From: an uncultured Candidatus Melainabacteria bacterium
Lineage (GTDB): Bacteria > Cyanobacteriota > Vampirovibrionia > Gastranaerophilales > Gastranaerophilaceae
Assembly: GCA_934693215.1 (NCBI GenBank)
Contig: CAKUVB010000002.1
Coordinates: 1 to 41,400, forward strand
Reading direction: 5' to 3'
Length of the DNA: 41,400 bases
Shown: positions 31,638 through 40,882 of the stretch, piece after piece
How the letters are laid out: every line of letters begins with the position of its first letter
How positions within the stretch are numbered: position 1 is the stretch's first letter
Notes under the pieces: generated by a model
The model's database searches: none
What the model was told of the DNA's origin: nothing
The model's input: only the letters and a program-made list of their open reading frames with translations
Position numbers and translations under genes: made by a program

Positions 31638-32723
31638 ATGAAAGATATGTTAGATAAAATTCTCCAGATAGAGAAAAATTATAAAGAACTTGGCGAAAAA
31701 CTTTCTGATCCTGCGATTATTCAGGATTATAACAAATTTAGAGATTTGTCAAAACAACGCAAATCTATGGAAGAAACAGTTAACTTGTATTACAAGTGGA
31801 AAGAAGCAACTGATGCTATTGCTGATGCTAAAGAATTGATTCATTCTGAATCTGACCCTGAAATGAAAGAGTTTCTTAAAGCTGAAATGGAAGAAAACGA
31901 AGCTAAAATCGTTAAGTATGAAGAAGATATGAAAATTCTTCTTCTTCCTCGTGACCCTATGGACGACAAAGATATTATGTTAGAAATCAGAGGTGGTGCT
32001 GGTGGTGATGAGGCAAACATCTTCGCTGGAGATTTGATGAGAATGTATATCAGATATGCTGATAAACAAGGTTGGCAAACTCAAATTCTCAGTAAAACTG
32101 ATTGTGAGGCTGGCGGGGTATCTGAAGTTATTATTTCTATGAAAGGTGATAGTATTTATTCTAAGCTTAAATATGAATCAGGTGTTCATAGAGTACAAAG
32201 AGTTCCGCAAACAGAATCTCAAGGACGTGTTCATACTTCAACTGCAACCGTTGCCGTTATGCCTCAGATTGATGATGTTGAAGTTGAACTTAATATGAAT
32301 GATGTTGAAATTACAACTGCTCGTTCTGGTGGTGCCGGTGGACAAAACGTAAACAAGGTTGAAACTGCTGCCAGAGTTTTCCACAAACCAACCGGAATTA
32401 TGATTTTCTGTACAGAAGAACGTTCTCAATTGCAAAACAAAGAACGTGCATTAGAAATTTTGAAAGCAAAACTGTATGATATGGAATTGCAAAAACAAAA
32501 TCAAGAAATTACTGACTTAAGACGTTCTCAAGTCGGTACAGGAGATAGAAGTGAACGTATCAGAACGTATAACTTCCCTCAAGGCAGATTGACTGACCAC
32601 CGTATTAATCATAACCTTAATGTTTGGACTGTGATTGACGGGGATTTAGATGAATTGATTAATCTGCTTACAGAATATGACCAAAAGCTTAAACTAGAAA
32701 AACTTGCAGAATCTGCAGGTTAG
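31638..32723 (+). CDS. prfA: Peptide chain release factor 1
   Basis: RF1 reads UAA and UAG stop codons and triggers peptide release. The 361 residues match. Seen: GGAGGDEANIFAGDLMRMY, the SGGAGGQNVNKVETAARV segment with the universal GGQ that reaches the peptidyl centre, RVPQTESQGRVHTST, and RIRTYNFPQGRLTDHRI. The GDEANIF and QTESQGRVHTST stretches point to RF1 over RF2; no programmed frameshift is present. First of three genes with ylxR and infB. Confidence 0.97.
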   Translation: MKDMLDKILQIEKNYKELGEKLSDPAIIQDYNKFRDLSKQRKSMEETVNLYYKWKEATDAIADAKELIHSESDPEMKEFLKAEMEENEAKIVKYEEDMKILLLPRDPMDDKDIMLEIRGGAGGDEANIFAGDLMRMYIRYADKQGWQTQILSKTDCEAGGVSEVIISMKGDSIYSKLKYESGVHRVQRVPQTESQGRVHTSTATVAVMPQIDDVEVELNMNDVEITTARSGGAGGQNVNKVETAARVFHKPTGIMIFCTEERSQLQNKERALEILKAKLYDMELQKQNQEITDLRRSQVGTGDRSERIRTYNFPQGRLTDHRINHNLNVWTVIDGDLDELINLLTEYDQKLKLEKLAESAG

Positions 32724-32740
32724 AAAGAAAGGGATTTGGC

Positions 32741-32980
32741 TTGAAATATAGAAAATGTGTTGGTTGTGGCGAGATTAAAGATGCGTCTGAGATGATGAAA
32801 TTAACCAAAAATCATATCTCGGGTGATATCGAAATTAACCCAAATTCAAAAATATTTGGTAGATCAGCATATCTTTGTTATAATAATCAATGTGTAGAGC
32901 TATCGCTCAAAAAAAATAAATTAAATAAGGCCTTAAAAACCAATAAAGACCTGAAAGGAATCTTAGATGGAAAATATTAG
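32741..32980 (+). CDS. ylxR: YlxR/DUF448 RNA-binding protein
   Basis: A 79-residue basic protein. Seen: RKCVGCGEIKDASEMMKL near the start, a middle segment NSKIFGRSAYLCYNNQCVE matching the family's GRGAYLC...C signature, and a lysine-rich C-terminus. YlxR in Gram-positives is an RNA-binding protein, recently linked to RNase P modulation (RnpM), and is encoded before infB, as here. TTG start with AAAGGGA nine bases upstream. Its end overlaps infB by 14 bases. Confidence 0.9.
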   Translation: MKYRKCVGCGEIKDASEMMKLTKNHISGDIEINPNSKIFGRSAYLCYNNQCVELSLKKNKLNKALKTNKDLKGILDGKY

Positions 32981-35489
32981 AGTTAGTGAACTTGCAAAAG
33001 AACTTGGTTTAACAAGTAAAGAAGTAATTGAGAAATTTGCTCAAATTTCGATAACTGTTAAATCTCACTCTAATACTGTTAATCCTATGCAAGTTAGCAA
33101 GTTAAAAGATTTTATTGCGGGTGGTTCTAAAGTGCCTAGCAAAAAGCCTAAAGCTTTCGTTGTTAAAAAATCTAAAATCAAAAAAGAAGATGAACAACAT
33201 CAAATAGAAGAAAAACCAGAAAAGACAGAAGCACCTAAAAGAACAGGTGTTCAAGTGGTTAGAAAAGCTGAAAGACCTGCTGAACCGGAAAAAGTTGAAA
33301 AGCCTGTTATTAAAAAAGAAGCTCCAACTCCTGTAAAAAAAGTCGAAGTGGTTAAGCCTCAACAACCTAAGAGTCGTCTTGAAATTGTAAAAAGAGCTCC
33401 TATCAAACGTGTTGAGATTGACAAAAAAGGTAAACCTATTACTGATAAAAAGAACGATGAGAAAAAACCGTTTGTTAAAGATAGGTTAGAAAGACCTAAA
33501 AAACCTATTGAAAGGCATATTATCCCTCAAGATATTTATGAAAACAAAGGGTTCAGCAAGAAAAAAGGTGCTGATAATAAAAAGAAAACAAAAGATTTTA
33601 ACGATAAAAAAGAAGAACAAGAACGTATTTCTTTAGAAAAAGCTGCTGCACAGCATCATAAAAAGAAAGTTCAAAAAGAAGAAGAAGTTAAGGAAGTAAC
33701 TTCGATTGTTGTAAACAAAGCTATGACTATCAGCGAATTGGCTGAAAAAATCCAAAAAACTCCTGCTGATATTGTTAAGTTCCTTATGTTTCAAGGGATT
33801 ATGGCAACAGTAAACCAACTTATCGACGTTGATGTTATTAAAAAAGTTTGTGCAGAATATAATCTTGAAGTTCTTGATGAAGACCTTGATGCATACATTG
33901 AAGAAGAAATGCAAAAAGAAGAAATCAAGAAAAGTATTACTGAAGTTGATAAAAAACTTCTTAAAAAACGTGCTCCGGTTGTTAGTATCATGGGTCACGT
34001 TGACCATGGTAAAACAACATTATTAGACAGTATCAGAGCATCAAAACATAAAATTACTGCTACCGAAGTTGGTGGTATTACACAGTCTATCGGTGCTTAT
34101 ACAGTTTACTTAGACCACAACAAAGAAAAGAAAATTGTGTTTATTGATACTCCCGGTCACGAAGCTTTCACAGAAATGAGAGCAAGAGGTGCAAAGGCTA
34201 CTGATATCGCAATTCTTGTTGTTGCAGCTGATGATGGTATCATGCCTCAAACAATTGAAGCTATTAACCACGCAAGAGCAGCGGAAGTTCCTATCATCGT
34301 TGCCGTAAACAAAATTGATAAACCGGGTGCTGACCCAGATAGAGTTCTTCAACAATTAACAGAACATGGTCTTGTTCCTGAAGCTTGGGGTGGTGACACT
34401 ATTACGGTTAAAGTTTCTGCTCTACAAGGTACAGGTATTGATGAACTTCTTGAATATATTTGGTTATTAGCTGATATCAAAGATTTGAAAGCTAATCCGA
34501 AAGCTGAGGCTTCAGGTGTAGTTATTGAAGCAAACCTTGATAAAGGTAAAGGCCCTGTTGCAACATTACTTGTTCAAAACGGTACTCTTAGAGCTGGTAA
34601 CTGTGTTGTTGTTGGTACTGCTGGTGGTAGAATTAGAGCTTTGTTATCTGACAGTGGCGAAAGAATTCAAAAAGCTGAACCTTCAACTCCTGTTGAGATT
34701 TTAGGACTTTCAGAAGTGCCTCAAGCTGGTGAATATTTTGAAGTTGTAAAAAATGATAAAGAAATGAAACGTATTATTGCTGAAAGACAAGAAAAAGAAC
34801 GTGATAAACGTCTTGATGCAATGTTACCTGCACATATTAGAAAAGAAGCCGTTGCTGGTGATGATAATATCCCTCAACTTAATCTTATTATAAAAGCTAA
34901 TACTCATGGTTCTGCAGAAGCTGTTGCTCAAGCAATTGCTCAACTTGAATCTAAAGAAATAATAACAAAAATTATTCACGTTGGTGTTGGTGAGATTTCA
35001 GAAGCTGATGTTATGTTAGCTGCTGCATCAGGTGCGATTATTCTTGGGTTTACAGTAAAAGAGGATAGCAACGCTCTTGCCGCTGCGGAAAGAGAAGGAG
35101 TTGTTATCAAGAAATACGATATTATTTATCAAATCTTAGAAGATATCGAACAAACAATGATTTCACTTCTTTCACCTGAAGTTAAAGTTGTTTCTGTTGG
35201 TAAAGCAGAAGTTCGTCAAGTGTTTACTATTGGTAAGACAATCAAGATTGCCGGTTGTTATGTGACTGAAGGTAAAATCCAACGTTCAAATACCGCTATT
35301 GTTAAACGTAATGGTAAAGAATTGTTCAAAGGTTCTATTGATCAACTTAAACGATTTAAAGATGATGTTAAAGAAGTTGCTCAAGGGTTCGAATGTGGTA
35401 TTTCGTTTGTGAAATTCAATGACCTTGAAGAAGGCGATATTGTTGAATTTACTAAAACAGAAGAAGTTGAACGTCAAGAATTAGAATAA
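32967..35489 (+). CDS. infB: Translation initiation factor IF-2
   Basis: An 840-residue GTPase that brings initiator tRNA to the 30S subunit. Seen: N-terminal IF2N domain (VSELAKELGLTSKEVIEKFA), a long lysine/glutamate-rich linker (about 55-235), a second IF2N-like domain (MTISELAEKIQKTPADIVKF), the G domain with GHVDHGKTTLLD, DTPGHEAFTEMRARGA and NKID, then the tRNA- and ribosome-binding C-domains. AAGGAA lies before the ATG. Located after ylxR, with no nusA in the unit, unlike the nusA-ylxR-infB order common elsewhere. Confidence 0.97.
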   Translation: MENIRVSELAKELGLTSKEVIEKFAQISITVKSHSNTVNPMQVSKLKDFIAGGSKVPSKKPKAFVVKKSKIKKEDEQHQIEEKPEKTEAPKRTGVQVVRKAERPAEPEKVEKPVIKKEAPTPVKKVEVVKPQQPKSRLEIVKRAPIKRVEIDKKGKPITDKKNDEKKPFVKDRLERPKKPIERHIIPQDIYENKGFSKKKGADNKKKTKDFNDKKEEQERISLEKAAAQHHKKKVQKEEEVKEVTSIVVNKAMTISELAEKIQKTPADIVKFLMFQGIMATVNQLIDVDVIKKVCAEYNLEVLDEDLDAYIEEEMQKEEIKKSITEVDKKLLKKRAPVVSIMGHVDHGKTTLLDSIRASKHKITATEVGGITQSIGAYTVYLDHNKEKKIVFIDTPGHEAFTEMRARGAKATDIAILVVAADDGIMPQTIEAINHARAAEVPIIVAVNKIDKPGADPDRVLQQLTEHGLVPEAWGGDTITVKVSALQGTGIDELLEYIWLLADIKDLKANPKAEASGVVIEANLDKGKGPVATLLVQNGTLRAGNCVVVGTAGGRIRALLSDSGERIQKAEPSTPVEILGLSEVPQAGEYFEVVKNDKEMKRIIAERQEKERDKRLDAMLPAHIRKEAVAGDDNIPQLNLIIKANTHGSAEAVAQAIAQLESKEIITKIIHVGVGEISEADVMLAAASGAIILGFTVKEDSNALAAAEREGVVIKKYDIIYQILEDIEQTMISLLSPEVKVVSVGKAEVRQVFTIGKTIKIAGCYVTEGKIQRSNTAIVKRNGKELFKGSIDQLKRFKDDVKEVAQGFECGISFVKFNDLEEGDIVEFTKTEEVERQELE

Positions 35490-35648
35490 GTGCTACGCAC
35501 GTAGGTATGTTACGTCTAGAGTCCGGTTTGACTTAAAGTTATACATTTTATTTTTAACTACAAGTCCTCATCGTCAAACCATTCTGTTCATTTTGAGTGG
35601 TGTGTTACGCACGTAAAAATGTTACGTTTAAAGTCCGATTTGACTTAA
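35490..35648. repeat. Direct pair of 47-bp structured repeats after infB
   Basis: Units at 35490-35536 and 35602-35648 match at 40 of 47 positions; the first begins at the base after the infB stop codon. Each opens with a small hairpin: CTACG-CA-CGTAG in the first and TTACG-CA-CGTAA in the second, where the outer C-G pair has become T-A. Each ends with GTCC(A/G)TTTGACTTAA-like sequence (GTCCGGTTTGACTTAA and GTCCGATTTGACTTAA). No coding potential is visible. Confidence 0.65.
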
Positions 35649-35657
35649 TATGTTTCA

Positions 35658-36265
35658 GTCATTCCGTACTCGATACGGAATCTGTCAGTTTGATGTTTTT
35701 ATAATAATCAGAATTGACAGATTTTACGTCATTACGAAGGAATGAAATGACCGAAGTAATCCAAAATACCCATTCGTCATTCAGAGGGCTTGCCTATTGC
35801 GCCTCGCATTAAACGGGTACACTCAAATTCAAATCGAAAAAATACTTTTTCCGATTATGAATTTTCGATTTTCACCCTCTGCTCGGCTTGCCGATGAATC
35901 TCATGCAAGCTTTGTTAGAGATATTTCGCTTTCGCTCAATATGACGAAATGACGTGGATTGTGTTACTGGATTGCATCAAAATCAAAGATTTTTTCGCAA
36001 TGACGGATTTAACTTACAAACATCACAATTAGTCTACGGAATGACATATGGATTGTGTTATGGATTGCCACGTCACTTCGTGACTCGCAATGACGATTTT
36101 TTACGTCATTACGAGCGTTAGCGAAGTAATCCAGTTTCTTCAACAAACACTAATAAATTCAATGTGTCTAAATGGATTATTTTGTGGATTACTTCAATAT
36201 CAAAGATTTTTCGCAATTATGTTTCAATGGATTGCTATGTTACTTCGTTCCTCGCAATGATGATT
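35658..36265. repeat. Cluster of dispersed palindromic repeats
   Basis: No credible gene. Units in order: a hairpin ATTCCGTA-CTCGA... within 35658-35688 (CGTACTCGATACGG core); GTCATTACGAAGG unit 35728-35762; a GTCATTCAGAG unit from 35776 to about 35945 that contains a 90-bp insert; TGGATTGC...CGCAATGACG (35969-36005); TGGATTGCCACGTCACTTCG unit (36061-36095); GTCATTACGAGCG...GTAATCCAG (36105-36134) with the same long spacer as at 18586-18636; and two further degenerate units to 36262. Most of these are shared with 18394-18707. Confidence 0.85.
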
Positions 36266-36339
36266 TTTTGCAATGGTATGAGTTTTTTGTGATGTTAGGA
36301 TTCTCTTAAAAATTACTTTAAAATAAAACAAAAAACTGA

Positions 36340-36367
36340 TTGCAGAAATTTAAAAAAGAGTTATAAT
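36340..36367 (+). promoter_or_regulatory. Promoter upstream of the orphan gene at 36620
   Basis: TTGCAG (36340-36345), 16-base spacer, perfect TATAAT (36362-36367). It points into a hairpin only a few bases downstream. Confidence 0.6.
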
Positions 36368-36380
36368 ATAAAATGATAAA

Positions 36381-36410
36381 AAATAGGTTGATGTCCGTTC
36401 AACCTATTTT
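36381..36410 (+). terminator. Hairpin immediately after a promoter: attenuator or end of a very short RNA
   Basis: Perfect 11-bp stem AAATAGGTTGA / TCAACCTATTT with a seven-base loop, ending in TTTTATT. A second, weaker hairpin AAAATGT / ACATTTT followed by T residues lies at 36434-36452. Both fall between the promoter at 36340 and the gene at 36620, so they may control read-through into it. Confidence 0.5.
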
Positions 36411-36452
36411 ATTAAACAATAGCACATTGTTACAAAATGTAAAAAACATTTT

Positions 36453-36619
36453 TCTGCTAGAATTTACTCCTGATAAGGGTTTTGGTTAGTTGATATAAAT
36501 TTTCGGATAAGTAACTAGCAAAAAATATTTTTTACGGGTTTTAAATACATACAGAAGGATATTGCTTAAATAAACTGGGTAGGGACACATCACTGAGCAA
36601 AACGTAGAGGTATTACTCA
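36453..36619 (+). other. Long leader region before the orphan gene
   Basis: About 165 bases without an open frame. It holds an extended -10-like TGATATAAA at 36491-36499 and a relatively G-rich stretch (ACTGGGTAGGGACACATC, 36574-36591) ending in AGAGG nine bases before the ATG. I do not recognise a known riboswitch. Confidence 0.4.
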
Positions 36620-37045
36620 ATGGTAGATAATAGAGCCGCTGGGTTTTACGGTATATCAGGCGCTTTAAATTTTAAAAGTGGTGATATTTCGGGGACTGCA
36701 GCCAAGACAAATGGAGAAAAAGCCGGTAGTGATGCAGAGTACATGAAGTTAGAAAAAAACAAGGACTCTGCAAAAGAAGGTGCAAAATTTAGTGATAAAA
36801 GTGCTCAGCTTAACGCAGCATTAAGTTCTCTTGCTATGCTTAATGTTTCATCTATTATTAGTTCAAAACTTCCTAAGTTACGTCAATCTACAAAACGTTT
36901 CAAGGAATTGATTGATGAAACAGAAGAACTTTTGGTAACATTAAACGAAGAACACGAAAGAAACAAAAAAGAAAATCCTTTCAAGAGAGAAAATCCGTTT
37001 TCAAAACAAGAAGATGATAACGAGGAAGATGACGAATATTATTAA
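36620..37045 (+). CDS. Orphan protein with helical core and acidic tail
   Basis: A 141-residue protein I do not recognise. The first 30 residues are small and glycine-rich (YGISGALNFKSGDISGTAAK), residues 45-75 are charged, a predicted helix with coiled-coil character spans about 85-120 (RFKELIDETEELLVTLNEEHERNKK), and the tail is strongly acidic (EDDNEEDDEYY). No signal peptide or membrane segment. AGAGG precedes the start. Its long structured leader and its position just before trpS are the only context. Codon use matches the surrounding genes. Confidence 0.6.
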   Translation: MVDNRAAGFYGISGALNFKSGDISGTAAKTNGEKAGSDAEYMKLEKNKDSAKEGAKFSDKSAQLNAALSSLAMLNVSSIISSKLPKLRQSTKRFKELIDETEELLVTLNEEHERNKKENPFKRENPFSKQEDDNEEDDEYY

Positions 37046-37108
37046 ACAATAAGTTTCATATTAGTTATGTTTATGTATAATATAAACATATACAAGAGAG
37101 GTTTAAAT

Positions 37109-38110
37109 ATGAAACAAAGAATTATGTCAGGCATGCGTCCAACAGGGAAATTACACTTAGGTCATTATTTGGGTGTTATTGATAACTGGGTTAAGCTTCA
37201 AGATGAGTATGAATGCTATTTTCAAATCGCAGACTGGCATGCTCTTACGACAAAATACGATAAAACAGAAACCCTGGCACAAGATGTGCGAGATGTTGTT
37301 ATGGATTGGTTAGCCAGTGGTATCGACCCTGAAAAATCAACTATATACTTGCAATCTCTAGTTCCTGAAACGGCTGAGTTGCATATTTATCTAAGTATGA
37401 TTACACCACAAAACTGGGTAGAACGTGACCCTACTTTGAAAGATATGGCAAAAATTCTTAAAACAAAAGAAGGTATGGGAACACAGATTAATTATGGTTT
37501 AATGGGATATCCTGTTTTGATGTCAGCAGATATTATGTTATTCAATGCGGATTTTGTTCCTGTAGGTATTGACCAAGTTGCACACGTTGAACTTACTAGA
37601 GATATTACAAGAAGATTTAATAATATCTATAAAACAGATTTCTTTAATGAGGCTCAACCTAAATTAAACAACTGTTCTTTAATTTGTGGACTAGACGGTA
37701 ACAAAATGGGTAAATCATTTAACAATGATATAAAAATTTCTGATTCCGAAGAAGTTACTGCAAAGAAAGTTATGACTGCAATAACAGACAGAAGTCGTAT
37801 TAGAAAAGATGATTTAGGACACCCTGATGAATGCGAAGTTGCGTTCAAATATTGGAAAATATTTGGTTCAGAAGAAGATGTTGCAACAGTTAGAGAAGAA
37901 TGCGAAAAAGGACTTAGGGGTTGTGCTCAATGTAAGCGAGAACTTGCTTGCAAGATTAACGAAAGAATGAAAGAAATACGTGAACGTAGAAGATATTTTG
38001 AAGAAAACCCTGAAATAGTTGATAATATTATCAAAGAAGGTTCTGCTAAAGCTAGAAAAGTTGCACAACAAACTCTTGCTGAAGTAAGAAAACTTGTTAG
38101 AATGTATTAA
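37109..38110 (+). CDS. trpS: Tryptophanyl-tRNA synthetase
   Basis: A 333-residue class I synthetase that charges tRNA-Trp. Seen: MSGMRPTGKLHLGHYLG with the HIGH-type HLGH, the indole-binding region (LMGYPVLMSADIMLF; VPVGIDQVAHVELTRDI) and GNKMGKSFNND as KMSKS. ATG 37109 is chosen for its GAGAGG and the conserved start; an upstream in-frame ATG at 37067 overlaps the TATAAT at about 37075. No copy of the trpR dyad is seen upstream, so it appears not to share that control. A secreted-protein gene follows after 15 bases. Confidence 0.96.
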   Translation: MKQRIMSGMRPTGKLHLGHYLGVIDNWVKLQDEYECYFQIADWHALTTKYDKTETLAQDVRDVVMDWLASGIDPEKSTIYLQSLVPETAELHIYLSMITPQNWVERDPTLKDMAKILKTKEGMGTQINYGLMGYPVLMSADIMLFNADFVPVGIDQVAHVELTRDITRRFNNIYKTDFFNEAQPKLNNCSLICGLDGNKMGKSFNNDIKISDSEEVTAKKVMTAITDRSRIRKDDLGHPDECEVAFKYWKIFGSEEDVATVREECEKGLRGCAQCKRELACKINERMKEIRERRRYFEENPEIVDNIIKEGSAKARKVAQQTLAEVRKLVRMY

Positions 38111-38125
38111 TTCTGAGGAAAGATT

Positions 38126-38794
38126 ATGAAAAAGATTTTCTTTGTTTTAGCGATAGCTTTATGTACTGCAAGTTCTGTATTTGCAGAAGATATGAAAGTT
38201 ATGGCTCTAAAAGATTTTTCTACGGATAAACCGTCTGAAATAAAGGTTCAAGTATTGCAGACAATGAAGCTTGATGAAGGTGTTGTAATTGAACAAGGTT
38301 CTGTTGTTACAGGGTTTATGATTGACGTTATACCTGCTAAGCGATTAAAACGTGATGCAACTTTTTCTTTTATGCCTACAGGTTACATAACTCCGAAACG
38401 AGAACAGTATTCTATAAATAGAAAATATGTTGGTAAATTTTCACCCAAAATAGAAATTGATAAAACTGAGCTTGCAAAAACTGCAGCACTTTCTGTTGGA
38501 GATTTTTTCGTCAAAGGGTTGAGTACAGGGTTTTATGCAGTACAAGGTGCAATAAAAGATGAAAAAGGAAACAGATTTGTTTCATCTGTTCAAAATGTTT
38601 ATGAAAATTCGCTACTTTCATACATAGAAAAAGGTGGAGCAACTTGTATCAAAGCTCAATCAATGTTTACTTTTAGATTTCCTGATTTAAATCATGATGA
38701 AAGCGTGAAGCTAGGCCCTGCCTTGACGAAATTAAAGGGTTTGTCATCTGATGAAATACCTCCTCTTTCTCCTTCGCTAAATTGTCAAGAATAA
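38126..38794 (+). CDS. Secreted protein, paralogue-like partner of the 12308 gene
   Basis: A 222-residue protein with a clear Sec signal peptide (MKKIFFVLAIALCTASSVFAED, cleavage after AFA-like VFA). The mature part has a beta-rich pattern: VVIEQGSVVTGFMIDVIPAKR, later a glycine/serine region SVGDFFVKGLSTGFYAVQGA, and near the end KGGATCIKAQSMFTFRF. The order 'QG(S/T)..G.I' then 'KGG...F.F' is also found in the secreted protein at 12308-13276. Function unknown; cell-envelope location inferred. GAGGAAAG precedes the ATG. It is probably cotranscribed with trpS. Confidence 0.7.
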   Translation: MKKIFFVLAIALCTASSVFAEDMKVMALKDFSTDKPSEIKVQVLQTMKLDEGVVIEQGSVVTGFMIDVIPAKRLKRDATFSFMPTGYITPKREQYSINRKYVGKFSPKIEIDKTELAKTAALSVGDFFVKGLSTGFYAVQGAIKDEKGNRFVSSVQNVYENSLLSYIEKGGATCIKAQSMFTFRFPDLNHDESVKLGPALTKLKGLSSDEIPPLSPSLNCQE

Positions 38795-38942
38795 AAATCT
38801 CAGGTGAAAGTATATAATTTTTAATTATATGTAATTTCTTTTTTGTCATACTCTATGCTAAAATAAGTTCATATATTATTAATCCGAAGAAGATTTAATA
38901 TCGTAATAATATTTCAAGAAATAGCATTTGAGATAAAATTTT

Positions 38943-40850
38943 ATGAAAAAGAACAAAATATATTTAACTATATTACTAGCTATTGTTTGTTTAATATCTG
39001 CCGTTGCAGTTAATAAAAAATTATCTGAAACACAGGATATGAACAAATATAAACAAGCAATCACGATGTATCAAGCAGAAGATTATCAAAATGCTTATTA
39101 TAATTTTTCTGCGATATCAGAGTTTTCTACACTAAAGCAAGCCGGATTATTTCGTCAAGCAAGATGTGCAACAACATTAGGTGATACACACACAGCAATC
39201 AGAAATTATTATATTTTATTAAAAAGGTTTCCGAATTCACCTCTTTATGCCATAAGTGAATATAATCTTGCAGTATTGTTATATGAAGCTCAAGAATATC
39301 ATTCTGCAAAAAGACATTTTGTTCATATATACAAACATTTCAAAGACAAAGAGGTTTCAATCGCATCAGAATATTATTTAGGAATGTTAGAAAACAAGCC
39401 TGAATTGTTGTTAGATTATATAAAACAGTCGCCAAACGGCAGATTCTCAAAATATGCGATAGATACTCTTGTAAAGAATAATATAAAATTTTCAAACGCT
39501 GATAATTTGGTTATTGCAAATTCATATCTTGCTAACGAAAACTACAACGAAGCTCTTGCTTATTACCAAAAAACAAGCCTTAAAGATAGTTGGACAGGAT
39601 ATGCTAAAACTCTTTATAAATTAGGAAAATATGAAGAAGCGAAAAAAATAACTATTAAAGGGTTGAGTATTTATTCAAGTTTCGTTGATGCAAATGAAAT
39701 TTATGATGTGATTGATTGTTTTGTTTCTTTGTCAGATTCAAAATTAACAACGATAAAGTATTTATTATCAGTTAATCCAAAAGCAAAAGGTGCTGATTAT
39801 TTAATGTTTCTTTTAGCAAAATATTCACCATCAGCACAAACACCATATATATATGAACAACTTTATACTAGATTTCCTGACGGTCAATTTTCAGGAGAAG
39901 CTTTATACAAAACTTTTTATTCAAAAATAAATCAGAGAAAATATAAAGAAGCTATAAAACTTGGAAAACTTCATCTTGCAAAATTCGGAAATACAAATTC
40001 TGCACCAGCTGTTATGTATTGGATAGCAAAAGTTTATGAAAAACAACGCATGAACGATATGGCACGTAGTTATTACAAAGGTGTACTTTCTAAGTATCCT
40101 GATAGCTATTATGCCATGCGAGCTAATGCTAAACTAAATAAAAACCATACAATGTTTACAAAAAATTCAATAACTAATAAACCTGTTGTTTTTCCTATTC
40201 ATAACAAATCAGAAGCTGATATGGCAGTAAAATTGGCAAAATTAGGTGATTATGATTTTGTTCAGGAGTTGTATAAAAATGATGGATTTGTTCAAAGTTG
40301 GATAGAATACGAAAAAGGTAATTATACTAATTCTGCACTTTTAGCACGTGATGCTATGGATAAATTAGAGGTTAAACCAAACTTTAAAGATACTCGTTGG
40401 AGATTAGTTTATCCTATTCATTACTATGAATACATAAAAAAATATTCAGATGAAGAAAATCCAATAATAATTCTCTCTATAATCAAAGAAGAAAGTCATT
40501 TTAATCCAAAAGTGACAAGTCCTGTTGGTGCAGGTGGTCTTATGCAGTTAATGCCTGCTACAGCCAATGAGATTGCTAAAGGGTATGGTATTTCTAGTAA
40601 TTTGTATTCTCCTAGTTCTAATATCCATTTAGGTTGTCTGTATTATACAAAAATAAAACGTACATTAAATAACAAAGATATTTCTGCAATCATGGCATAC
40701 AACGGTGGTTGGGCATCAGTTATGAATTGGAAAAAACAACTTGAGTATGTTGATATGGACGATTTTATTGAAAAAATACCTTATCCTGAAACACAAGATT
40801 ATATTAAAAAGGTTCTAAAAAGTTATTGGAATTATTGCAATATATATTAG
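38943..40850 (+). CDS. slt: Lytic murein transglycosylase with TPR-like repeats (Slt70 type)
   Basis: A 635-residue periplasmic or membrane-anchored enzyme that cleaves the MurNAc-GlcNAc bond with 1,6-anhydro product. Seen: N-terminal hydrophobic anchor/signal (IYLTILLAIVCLISAVAV); tetratricopeptide-like helical repeats over about 35-460 (YQNAYYNFSAISEF; YQKTSLKDSW; YEEAKKI); and the SLT domain near 500-630 with catalytic Glu in IKEESHFNP, GAGGLMQLMPATA, NIHLGCLYY and IMAYNGG. Longer helical superhelix than E. coli MltC-type; closest to Slt70 layout. It has no strong ribosome binding site. Confidence 0.92.
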   Translation: MKKNKIYLTILLAIVCLISAVAVNKKLSETQDMNKYKQAITMYQAEDYQNAYYNFSAISEFSTLKQAGLFRQARCATTLGDTHTAIRNYYILLKRFPNSPLYAISEYNLAVLLYEAQEYHSAKRHFVHIYKHFKDKEVSIASEYYLGMLENKPELLLDYIKQSPNGRFSKYAIDTLVKNNIKFSNADNLVIANSYLANENYNEALAYYQKTSLKDSWTGYAKTLYKLGKYEEAKKITIKGLSIYSSFVDANEIYDVIDCFVSLSDSKLTTIKYLLSVNPKAKGADYLMFLLAKYSPSAQTPYIYEQLYTRFPDGQFSGEALYKTFYSKINQRKYKEAIKLGKLHLAKFGNTNSAPAVMYWIAKVYEKQRMNDMARSYYKGVLSKYPDSYYAMRANAKLNKNHTMFTKNSITNKPVVFPIHNKSEADMAVKLAKLGDYDFVQELYKNDGFVQSWIEYEKGNYTNSALLARDAMDKLEVKPNFKDTRWRLVYPIHYYEYIKKYSDEENPIIILSIIKEESHFNPKVTSPVGAGGLMQLMPATANEIAKGYGISSNLYSPSSNIHLGCLYYTKIKRTLNNKDISAIMAYNGGWASVMNWKKQLEYVDMDDFIEKIPYPETQDYIKKVLKSYWNYCNIY

Positions 40851-40882
40851 GTTTTGATTAACATTTTTAAATTAAAAAGCAT

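Noticed and set aside
33633..34007. Phe/Asn-rich frame opposite infB
   Set aside because: Low-complexity product of the lysine-rich infB codons read backwards; not a gene.
35490..36619. tRNA or rRNA gene in the long spacer after infB
   Set aside because: No T-loop/acceptor pattern or rRNA segment could be found; the spacer is made of repeats and a leader region.
36453..36619. c-di-GMP or other known riboswitch before the 36620 gene
   Set aside because: The G-rich stretch does not match the conserved cores I know, so no riboswitch class is assigned.
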